15,341 nt of DNA from Synergistaceae bacterium (GTDB lineage Bacteria; Synergistota; Synergistia; Synergistales; Aminobacteriaceae): positions 1-15,341 of the forward strand of contig WRNQ01000024.1 of NCBI GenBank assembly GCA_009776565.1. The letters are read 5' to 3'. Below, piece by piece: positions 1 through 5,599 of this stretch (positions are counted from its first letter, which is position 1; every line of letters begins with the position of its first letter). A model generated the notes under the pieces. That model saw nothing but the letters and a program-made list of their open reading frames with translations. It did not search any database and had not been told where the DNA came from. The translations under genes were made by a program, and so were the position numbers.

Positions 1-217
1 AAGTATAATTTCATGCACAAGCCGCCGTATCTGTAGTTTGTCGCTACGCGACCGGCGTCTGCGCACCCATTCGCTGCAATTCATTTCGCTCATGGGTATA
101 AATAAGACTCATAGTGTTGCATTTGTTTTACGCCATATTCTGTTTCCAAGTTTCAGTGTTACTAAGCTTTTTTTGTTGCCTTCCTAACCTATGTTGCCAA
201 CCTCAATAATCATACAT
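1..217. other. Left edge, no gene recognised
   Basis: I see no coding region with a ribosome binding site and no RNA gene in this stretch. It is AT-rich with frequent stops. Near 177-190 is a GTTGCCTTCCTAAC stretch whose complement resembles the GGAAGGC element seen at 275-290, 342-357 and 2711-2720. It may be the edge of an intergenic repeat region. Confidence 0.5.
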
Positions 218-357
218 ATGACCATGACTATGACTATGACCATGACTATGACCATGACTATGACCATGACCATGGTTATGCCTTCCTCCGATGACTATGA
301 CTATGACTATGACTATGACCATGACCATGACCATGACCATGGTTATGCCTTCCTCCG
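218..357. repeat. Duplicated ATGACY hexanucleotide array
   Basis: Two consecutive arrays are built from the hexamers ATGACT and ATGACC. Each ends in the same 20-base tail, CATGGTTATGCCTTCCTCCG, at 271-290 and again at 338-357. The tails are 67 bp apart, so the second array (291-357) looks like a tandem copy of the first, with different numbers and order of the two hexamers. An open frame across it would encode only Met-Thr or Asp-Tyr/Asp-His dipeptides, and I treat it as non-coding. Confidence 0.85.
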
Positions 358-419
358 AAAGCCTCAAAAAGATCCGGATGGTTCCTTATACAGGCCGTTG
401 CTGCCTATGTCAGCCAAAG

Positions 420-521
420 GTTTTTGGGGTCCAGGGGCTTGCCCCTGGCCGTTTAGGGGTCCGGGGGGACCGGAACTCCCGGCGCCTTTTTTGGTTCTTT
501 TTTCGGCGGTGAAAAAAGAAC
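420..521. repeat. GC-rich extragenic palindrome block with A/T hairpin
   Basis: Several dyads lie in a row. CCAGGGGC (431-438) pairs with GCCCCTGG (441-448) across a 2-base loop. GGTCC (458-462) pairs with GGACC (467-471). GTTCTTTTTTC (494-504) pairs perfectly with GAAAAAAGAAC (511-521) around a GGCGGT loop. From memory, similar GGGGTCC...GGTTCTTTTTTCGGCGG blocks are scattered between genes in many clostridial genomes, so I read this as a REP-like extragenic element. The last hairpin could also end transcription, but it has no following T run of its own. Confidence 0.6.
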
Positions 522-556
522 ATCCTTAATTTTGAGCCACCGCTCACTACCATACC

Positions 557-569
557 GAGGCGGCGCCTC
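557..569. repeat. Short palindrome GAGGCG-G-CGCCTC
   Basis: GAGGCG (557-562) and CGCCTC (564-569) are perfect complements around one central base. It is the first of three dyads between the GC-rich block and the first WXG100 gene. It could be a protein-binding site or part of the extragenic repeat, and I cannot tell which. Confidence 0.45.
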
Positions 570-577
570 AGAATGTA

Positions 578-598
578 ATTAACCTATTCTTGGTTAAT
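578..598. promoter_or_regulatory. Inverted repeat ATTAACC-N7-GGTTAAT
   Basis: Seven-base arms at 578-584 and 592-598 are separated by seven bases. The spacing of the half-sites is about two helical turns, which suits a dimeric regulator. It lies about 200 bp upstream of the first WXG100 gene. No clear -35/-10 pair was recognised beside it, so a regulatory role is only a suggestion. Confidence 0.35.
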
Positions 599-635
599 GT
601 GACTATGAATTAAACGTGTAATGACGAATATACAG

Positions 636-664
636 CAATAATGCTATTATATATAGCAGTATTG
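636..664. repeat. Long AT-rich dyad
   Basis: CAATAATGCTAT (636-647) pairs with ATAGCAGTATTG (653-664) with one mismatch and a TATAT loop. It could be a hairpin in RNA or an operator. The stretch 665-789 up to the first gene shows nothing else I can name. Confidence 0.4.
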
Positions 665-801
665 TGCGTAGGCGCCCAATCTGCGTTGCGCGGCTTTAGG
701 ATAGTAGAATGAAAGAATTATCTATCAATGCGTAGCATAAGGGGATCCCGCAACGGCAAAAGACAGTTATTATTGCCAAAAATTTCTAAGTGGGTGAGGC
801 T

Positions 802-1116
802 GTGAACGGCGATAAAATAGCGTTTGATTTATTAAAAAGTGAACGTAGCAGCAATTATATTCGTATGGAAGCGGAGAAGCTTATCAAAGTGGCGGATAAG
901 CTTGCTGTGGCTGTTGCGGATATCCCGAATTGGTGGGGCGGCGACTCAAAGTACAGCTTTATTCATAGCGCCAACGAGCTTGACTCGCTAATGCGAAAAG
1001 CCGCCGAACGTATATGTGAATTGAGTAACAACATGACTGCGACAGCAGAAAATAATAGAACGTTCGAAGAACATTTGAAAATCGAATTAAACTCAGCCGG
1101 CAAACCTTGGTATTAA
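802..1116 (+). CDS. WXG100-like protein 1
   Basis: A small helical-hairpin protein of about 104 residues. WXG100 proteins are substrates, and sometimes structural partners, of type VII secretion; each folds as two helices joined by a W-x-G turn. Here the turn reads NWWGGDSKYSF, mid-protein and flanked by amphipathic helices, which matches the family in length and layout. I place the start at the GTG at 802, with GGGTG five bases upstream, resembling the AGGTG spacing of the WXG100 gene at 12467. The frame stays open to a GTG at 790, which has no good binding site. No YxxxD/E export motif is seen in the C-terminal helix; the protein ends KPWY. It is followed about 100 bp later by a second WXG100 gene, so the two may form a heterodimer, which is inference. 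Confidence 0.72.
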   Translation: MNGDKIAFDLLKSERSSNYIRMEAEKLIKVADKLAVAVADIPNWWGGDSKYSFIHSANELDSLMRKAAERICELSNNMTATAENNRTFEEHLKIELNSAGKPWY

Positions 1117-1220
1117 AAAATATCAAAAACTAATTCGGTGATTATGAATTGGTCTATATGGTGTTAAGCACACGAGCTGCAGATTGAATTTGATCTTAGA
1201 TAAACAAGGAGAATTTTGTT

Positions 1221-1520
1221 TTGATTAATGATGTAGAATTTGACTATTCGAAATCTAAGAGACTTTCCGCTTTACTCAGTGAGTGTGAGCGTAGTTTAGA
1301 AAGCGTAACTCATAGCTTAAAAAAGGAATTGACCAACGTTGGTAATTGGTGGACGGGTGAATCCTATGATGAATATAAAAACAGTTTTGACAACGCTGCC
1401 GGAGTTAAATCCTTCCTTAATACTTTATTGGAAGAGACAAATAGAACAGCGCGCCTTTTATTAAAAATAGAGAACTTAAAAAAAGAATTTGAGAAGAACT
1501 CATTTGAAAAATTTGAGTAG
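1221..1520 (+). CDS. WXG100-like protein 2
   Basis: A 99-residue protein with the WXG100 layout: helix, turn NWWTGESYDEY around residues 42-52, then a second helix ending in a Lys/Glu-rich tail. The start is TTG at 1221, nine bases after AAGGAG (1206-1211). An ATG at 1228 is out of frame. It is the second of a pair with the gene at 802 and probably shares its transcript. No YxxxD/E export signal is visible after the turn. What it is exported by is unknown; no FtsK/EssC-type ATPase is in the window, and the nearest secretion ATPase is CpaF at 3901. Confidence 0.8.
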   Translation: MINDVEFDYSKSKRLSALLSECERSLESVTHSLKKELTNVGNWWTGESYDEYKNSFDNAAGVKSFLNTLLEETNRTARLLLKIENLKKEFEKNSFEKFE

Positions 1521-1613
1521 GGGAGACTGTGGGCGATAGGAAAACAAAGGTTGATTATGCTTAAGTGCATTAAAAAATAAGTTTGGTAGTTGCTTGAGGA
1601 GCATTTTTGCGTG

Positions 1614-1852
1614 TCCGAAGTGGGTGGGTCAGAAGGCCTTATGCCAATCGCTAACCAGATTTATAAGTATAAAATTTAATTGATGTAGAAGACCTGTATT
1701 AGACAGGGCGCCGAAGAATAATGGCCGTCACATGCGCATTGGAAAGTTATCGGAACTGATCCAGCAGCGTATGCTAAAGTCAGATATTAACGCAGGTATT
1801 TTGAATCTTTGACCGGAGAGCCGGGAGAATATTAAGAGGAGGAATACGATTG
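1614..1852 (+). pseudogene. Decayed C-terminal fragment of a cpaF gene
   Basis: This stretch aligns along its whole length with 5356-5597, the last 80 codons of the intact cpaF plus the junction after it. It begins at TCCGAAGTGG in both places, where the frame reads SEVGGSEGLMP against SEVVGSEGLRP. It shares the 20-base run ATCCAGCAGCGTATGCTAAA and ends in the same GGAGGAATACGATTGA junction. The copy is broken: an in-frame TAA follows YKYKI, small indels follow, and the ancestral final codons read TAT TAA. The first 485 or so codons are absent. It therefore marks an earlier duplication of the tad locus. Its last bases now serve as the ribosome binding site and TTG start of the next gene. Confidence 0.88.
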
Positions 1853-2563
1853 AGAGGAGTGAACACAATAAACGGAAATATTGCGAACGGCGGACTTGCA
1901 GTAAAATGGCGCGGGAACGTTATATTCGCGCGATCGAACGAATGGTTCTTAAATGCCGATGAAGAGTACATATATTACAGTAACAGGGATGACGAAAACC
2001 GGCTGTATAAAAAAACGGAAGTACACGATAAGGGTAAAATTATAGTCAGGAAGCCATGTTCGGGAGTGACATTATTTGAGGATGGCATTTATTATGTAAA
2101 CGAAGAAGATCAAAGAGTGTACAGATGCTCAAAGGAAGGCAAAGGCGTTACTGCATGTTCAAAGACCGAAACAACAGAGTTCGCCGTCCTTGGTGACGGC
2201 GCTGTATATACAAACCCAAACGCGCGTCGTGTTTGCGCTTTTGGCGGAGGCGTATATTTTGCGGATGGAGGTAATCAGGACAATTTATTTGCGCTCACAT
2301 TTGTCGATGTTAGGAACGGCGAAACCAGTGTTTTCCCCGATATTAAGCCTTCTTATATAAATATTCACGACGACAATGTTTACTATACAGACAGAGGCCG
2401 TGAAAACAAGATCTTCAGGCTAGATCCTTCAGGATCGCGCATGTCCGTATACGGAAACAGCGCGGAATGCCTGCATGTTTTGAGTGATTGGCTTTATTTC
2501 CTGGCTGATAAGAAATGGAAGCGCTTGTCGCTGCTGAATTTTGGAGAAGCGGAGGAAGTATGA
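1850..2563 (+). CDS. DUF5050-like beta-propeller protein
   Basis: A 237-residue protein made of repeated blades of the form x-Y-I-Y-Y-x-N. Examples are EYIYYSNRDDENRLYK, DGIYYVNEEDQRVYR, GGVYFADGGNQ, DNVYYTDRGRENKIFR and DWLYFLADKKW. This pattern, with the opening NGNIANGGLAVKW, is typical of DUF5050/YWTD-like propellers in Firmicutes. The role is unknown; such proteins are usually thought to bind other proteins or sugars. No signal peptide or membrane segment is seen. The start is TTG at 1850, seven bases after GGAGG (1838-1842), the same geometry as the tadB start. It lies between relics of cpaF and cpaB, exactly where tadZ sits in the intact locus, so it may be an insertion or a replacement. 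Whether it is a substrate of the machine cannot be judged from sequence. Confidence 0.75.
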   Translation: MRGVNTINGNIANGGLAVKWRGNVIFARSNEWFLNADEEYIYYSNRDDENRLYKKTEVHDKGKIIVRKPCSGVTLFEDGIYYVNEEDQRVYRCSKEGKGVTACSKTETTEFAVLGDGAVYTNPNARRVCAFGGGVYFADGGNQDNLFALTFVDVRNGETSVFPDIKPSYINIHDDNVYYTDRGRENKIFRLDPSGSRMSVYGNSAECLHVLSDWLYFLADKKWKRLSLLNFGEAEEV

Positions 2564-2662
2564 ACGTTTTGGTTCCTGAGCGTTCATACTTTCGGGTGGG
2601 ACCCTATGGTCCCCCCCGACCTCCCCCTCCTTCAAAGAGGATGAGGGGGAATCCCCCTCATC
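2557..2662. repeat. Cluster of strong hairpins after the propeller gene
   Basis: Three stems follow one another. AGTATGAACG (2557-2566) pairs perfectly with CGTTCATACT (2581-2590), overlapping the stop codon of the gene before. GGGACC (2598-2603) pairs with GGTCCC (2608-2613). GATGAGGGGG (2640-2649) pairs perfectly with CCCCCTCATC (2653-2662) around AAT. The 11-base AAGTATGAACG of 2556-2566 recurs directly at 2729-2739, bracketing the block. The hairpins may stop transcription, although no T run follows. An ORF from 2560 across them is Pro/Arg-rich and probably spurious. Confidence 0.7.
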
Positions 2663-2697
2663 ACTCCCCCATGTCCATGCCTATATGGTTCATAGGG

Positions 2698-2730
2698 TTT
2701 TGTGACTTCCGAAGGAAGGCATGGCCATAA
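2698..2730. repeat. Inverted relative of the element at 337-371
   Basis: The complement of this stretch reads ATGCCTTCCTTCGGAAG followed by TCACAAAA. It closely matches ATGCCTTCCTCCGAAAG followed by CCTCAAAA at 345-370, in opposite orientation. A weaker relative, AAAGAAAGGCTTGGTCATAA, lies just before cpaF (about 3877-3896). It also carries the palindrome ATGGCCAT (2721-2728). I read it as a dispersed intergenic repeat. Confidence 0.45.
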
Positions 2731-2739
2731 GTATGAACG

Positions 2740-2822
2740 CACGCGGGGTGAGCGTGTAGTGTAAGTGTGCGAGCGCAGTGTGAATGTGCAAGTGTGATTA
2801 TGCATGTGAGTGTGGGTTTGCG
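2740..2822. repeat. Degenerate GTGTG-rich low-complexity stretch
   Basis: The strand is built of imperfect GTGTG/GTGAG/GTGCG units with few other bases. There is no exact period, so it may be an old, decayed tandem array. It fills the gap upstream of the first TadZ-like gene. Confidence 0.5.
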
Positions 2823-2828
2823 TTCGGT

Positions 2829-2860
2829 AAGGGACACAGTGCCGGGAGTAAGGGTGAAAA
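2829..2860 (+). pseudogene. 32-bp relic of cpaB
   Basis: This matches 7371-7402, inside the intact cpaB, at 30 of 32 positions. The frame would read RDTVPGVRVK against RDTVPVVRVK in CpaB. The match stops abruptly on both sides. The relic is in frame with the TadZ-like gene that starts twelve bases later, and its end forms part of that gene's leader. With the cpaF relic at 1614-1852 it keeps the intact order cpaF, then cpaB, which supports duplication of the whole locus. Confidence 0.7.
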
Positions 2861-2871
2861 GAGGTACGACC

Positions 2872-3723
2872 ATGAATAGACGGAGGAAAATAGGAGAAGG
2901 CGTTAGCCGCATTATTGATAAGTTAGCGTCAGCGGACGCCGGATACGACAAGCCCAAGGGGATAGTCGCAGGTTTTGTTTCTGTATGCGACTTTGTGGAA
3001 AACGGTGAAATAATTGCAAATACGGCTTATTTGTTATCGAAGCGTGACGTTGCAGTTTGCGTTGTGGACTTTAAAGTTTTTTACCCGAATTTGTTCGATT
3101 GGCTGGGCGGGGTAAGCGCAAACAAAAAGGGAGACGGTCTCATCCGGCTTCTCAATAGCGACAGGACGGAAGTAAAGTCTATTTCCATGAAAACAGATGA
3201 CGAAAATGTGTTTTTGATAAGCCCTAGCCCTAATGACGATATTGAGGATTATATGAATTTTGGCATAAACGATGTAAAAAGGGTTATTTTGGCGCTAAAA
3301 GACGCTTTTGACATTGTAATGATCGACATCCCAAATAATCCGCCGCTCGAGTTTTGCTTGGGCGCATTAATGAACTGTCAACGGGGATTCTTTGTGGCTG
3401 CGGAACGTGTGGATGCGGCTCGAAACATACAAAAGCTAACTGAATTTGCTCTCAAAATAACAAACGAGATAAGGAATTTCAATAACATTATTATAGCCCG
3501 CAAACAGGATTTACCCTATGATGAGAATGCGCTTTCAACCATTGAATTTACTGGCGCGGGTGGGAAAGATAAACTCAAAGTGGTGGCAAAGCTGCCTTTT
3601 TTAAGAGCGGTGCAGGAGAGCGCTTTGGATGGCAGAGTATATATCCGCGAATCCTCATTTACAAACAAGTCGTTTGTTCGCGAAATAAACAAAGTAGCAA
3701 ATATGATTTTAGATGTGGGATAG
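2872..3723 (+). CDS. TadZ/CpaE-like protein 1, degenerate P-loop
   Basis: A 283-residue protein of the ParA/MinD fold, as used by TadZ/CpaE to place Tad machines in the cell. The fold is visible as a beta strand and loop GFVSVCDFVENGEII (34-48), then VCVVDFKVFYPNLFDWLG (62-79) matching the family's VDxDxxxPxxxxxLG, then VMIDIPNNPP and the late VVAKLPFLRAVQESALDG corresponding to the usual IPYD...AxxxG. The P-loop is gone: neither lysine nor the GxGKT core is present, so ATP hydrolysis is unlikely, as seen in other atypical TadZ proteins. The start is ATG at 2872 with AGAGG about seven bases upstream; the frame is open back to 2767 through low-complexity DNA. It precedes cpaF with a repeat array between. 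It may pair with the second TadZ at 5600. Confidence 0.72.
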   Translation: MNRRRKIGEGVSRIIDKLASADAGYDKPKGIVAGFVSVCDFVENGEIIANTAYLLSKRDVAVCVVDFKVFYPNLFDWLGGVSANKKGDGLIRLLNSDRTEVKSISMKTDDENVFLISPSPNDDIEDYMNFGINDVKRVILALKDAFDIVMIDIPNNPPLEFCLGALMNCQRGFFVAAERVDAARNIQKLTEFALKITNEIRNFNNIIIARKQDLPYDENALSTIEFTGAGGKDKLKVVAKLPFLRAVQESALDGRVYIRESSFTNKSFVREINKVANMILDVG

Positions 3724-3860
3724 GTTGTAGGTTATAGGTTATAGGTTATTAGGCTGTAGGTTATAGGTTATTAGGCTGTAGGTTATAGGTTATTAGGCTG
3801 TAGGTTATAGGTTATTAGGCTGTAGGTTATAGGTTATAGGTTATTAGGCTATAGGTTTTA
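3724..3860. repeat. GGTTATA heptamer / 22-bp tandem array
   Basis: The unit is 22 bp (GGCTGTAGGTTATAGGTTATTA), made of heptamer-like blocks GGCTGTA, GGTTATA and GGTTATTA. GGCT occurs at 3752, 3774, 3796, 3818 and then 3847, where one extra heptamer makes the step 29. Stops occur in the frames, so it is not coding. There are no unique spacers, so it is not a CRISPR. It fills the whole gap between the first tadZ-like gene and cpaF, so cpaF has no obvious close ribosome binding site. Confidence 0.9.
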
Positions 3861-3900
3861 TGTAGTTATTAAGTTTCAAAGAAAGGCTTGGTCATAAATT

Positions 3901-5598
3901 ATGCTGACACTTGATAATATTCGCGAACTTCAGGAAGAGTATAAGTACAACAGGTTGGTCGGAGGGATACAAGCGGAATCTGACGAGAAGGAATCAGATC
4001 ATGAGGATACCGTTGAAAAGGACCTAACTTTGGCAGACGCGGAGAGTGAATGCAGTAGATATCTTTTAGAAAGTATGAGCCAAAACGGATTAAACTTGGA
4101 AGGTAATGATTTTAATTTTGCAGAGGAGTTAGACCGCCCAAAAGATACAATCTATTATACTCACGATTTCGTATTCGGGAGATTAAATAAAAAATACCGT
4201 ATCGTCATGAGTATTAATTATGAAGAACGGGAGAGCAGTGAGAATAACGACTTTATTAGTTTTAATTACTCCCTGGAACGCTGTCAGGAGTATATCGCGA
4301 AAAATTTTCGGGAGCGCCGTGATGAACGCGACAAAGCGGAGCGTACAAAAGAGTACATCAAAGACTTCGTTTACAAAGACATGCACGGCGGAGTACGCAA
4401 GTCCATAGGCGGAAGGTATAACCATAAAGAGCTAGTGGACGATCTTACCAATGAAATTATGAATTACGGGCCAATAACGAAGTATGTTGAAGACGACTCC
4501 ATAGATGAGATCCGCGCCAACGGACCAAAGGAGTTATTCATTGAGAGCGCCGGAAAAACCATGCCGTGCAAAGATGTATTCCATGATTCGGAACATATGG
4601 AGCGCATTATATCCAAATTGATCGGCTTTTCTAAAGCGCGCCTCACGCCAAAATCCCCGATGGTAAACGCGAGGACGATGGAAGGATACCGCATGAACGC
4701 GACGTATGCCGGCATTTCACCGTATAATCAACCGGCGTTTGTTTTGCGAAAATTCGGCAAGCGCGCAATAGAACCGGAAGACATGCTTAAAAATAAATCA
4801 TTTTCAACCGGCATGTATACGCTATTGTCGCTTATCCCCAAAGCCGATTTGTCGTGGATAACGGTAGGCCCCACGGGAAGCGGCAAAACCACGTTAAACG
4901 GCTTGCTTGTGAGAGAAATAGACCCGCTTTCAAGGGTGATCACCATAGAGAATCCGTCGGAGATGCGTCTGAGGCGAATAGAAAACGGTATTGTGATAAA
5001 CGATGTTTTGCAGTACGAGTGTATACCCGACGATGAGGGGGCTTCTTCATCTGATCCGACTATGGAAAACCTGCTCATCAACGCCATGCGCCAGTCGCCG
5101 CATTGGATAGGACCAGGAGAACTGCGCACTCCCGGCGAGTTTGCAACGGCGCTTCGAGCAGCTCAAACAGGCCACTACTTTTTTACAACGCTACACGCCG
5201 AAGGTGACGATGACGCGATCTCGAGGTTTTTAACGTCATACCTCATGGTGTCTAATGAACCGGCTGAACTGGCGCTTCGTAATATATGCGCCGCAGTCAA
5301 GTTTATAATATTTCAGGAAAAGCTGGCTGATGGGGCGAGAAAAGTCACATCAATTTCCGAAGTGGTTGGGTCTGAGGGCCTTAGGCCAACTACTAACCAG
5401 ATATATAAGTTTGAAATTGAAGACGTCGTAGAAGAACCCGCATCGCACAGGGTGCTGGAGATTATTGGCCGCCACAGGCGCGTAGGAAAGTTATCGGAAA
5501 CGATCCAGCAGCGTATGCTAAAGTCGGGTATTAAACGTGAACGGTTTGAATTTTTGACCAGGGAACCGGGAGAATATGAAGCGGAGGAATACGATTGA
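3901..5598 (+). CDS. cpaF: CpaF/TadA secretion ATPase
   Basis: A hexameric ATPase of the type II/IV secretion family that would power pilus assembly or export at the cytoplasmic side of the membrane. It has 565 residues, longer than many CpaF proteins because of a charged N-terminal extension of about 150 residues. The CpaF-type middle domain is marked by SIDEIRANGPKELFIE (about 200-215) and SPMVNARTMEGYRMNATYAG, leading to VLRKFGKRA. The Walker A is GPTGSGKTT with K329. The Asp box reads TIENPSEM (348-355) instead of the usual TIEDxxEL. Walker B reads WIGPGELR (402-409), keeping the catalytic glutamate. The His box is TTLHAEG with H432. It ends one base before the second TadZ ORF. The start ATG at 3901 has only AAAGG sixteen bases upstream, which is weak. 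Its last 80 codons have a decayed copy at 1614. Confidence 0.93.
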   Translation: MLTLDNIRELQEEYKYNRLVGGIQAESDEKESDHEDTVEKDLTLADAESECSRYLLESMSQNGLNLEGNDFNFAEELDRPKDTIYYTHDFVFGRLNKKYRIVMSINYEERESSENNDFISFNYSLERCQEYIAKNFRERRDERDKAERTKEYIKDFVYKDMHGGVRKSIGGRYNHKELVDDLTNEIMNYGPITKYVEDDSIDEIRANGPKELFIESAGKTMPCKDVFHDSEHMERIISKLIGFSKARLTPKSPMVNARTMEGYRMNATYAGISPYNQPAFVLRKFGKRAIEPEDMLKNKSFSTGMYTLLSLIPKADLSWITVGPTGSGKTTLNGLLVREIDPLSRVITIENPSEMRLRRIENGIVINDVLQYECIPDDEGASSSDPTMENLLINAMRQSPHWIGPGELRTPGEFATALRAAQTGHYFFTTLHAEGDDDAISRFLTSYLMVSNEPAELALRNICAAVKFIIFQEKLADGARKVTSISEVVGSEGLRPTTNQIYKFEIEDVVEEPASHRVLEIIGRHRRVGKLSETIQQRMLKSGIKRERFEFLTREPGEYEAEEYD

Positions 5599-5599
5599 A

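Noticed and set aside
191..529. Open frame of 112 codons across the hexamer array and GC-rich palindromes
   Set aside because: Its product is Met-Thr and Asp-Tyr/Asp-His dipeptides followed by translation of hairpins. There is no ribosome binding site, and codon content follows the repeat.
2515..2730. Open frame continuing from the propeller gene's stop, with ATG at 2560 and GGAGG upstream
   Set aside because: The binding site and ATGA overlap look inviting, but the body is translation of perfect hairpins, Pro/Arg-rich and without a plausible fold.
2767..2871. N-terminal extension of the TadZ-like gene at 2872
   Set aside because: It would translate GTGTG-rich low-complexity DNA and a cpaB relic. 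The ATG at 2872 has a good AGAGG spacing and begins a normal-looking protein.
3724..3860. CRISPR array suspicion for the 22-bp repeat, and likewise for 11888-12056
   Set aside because: The units are contiguous with no unique spacers, the repeats are built of shorter blocks, and no cas genes are nearby.
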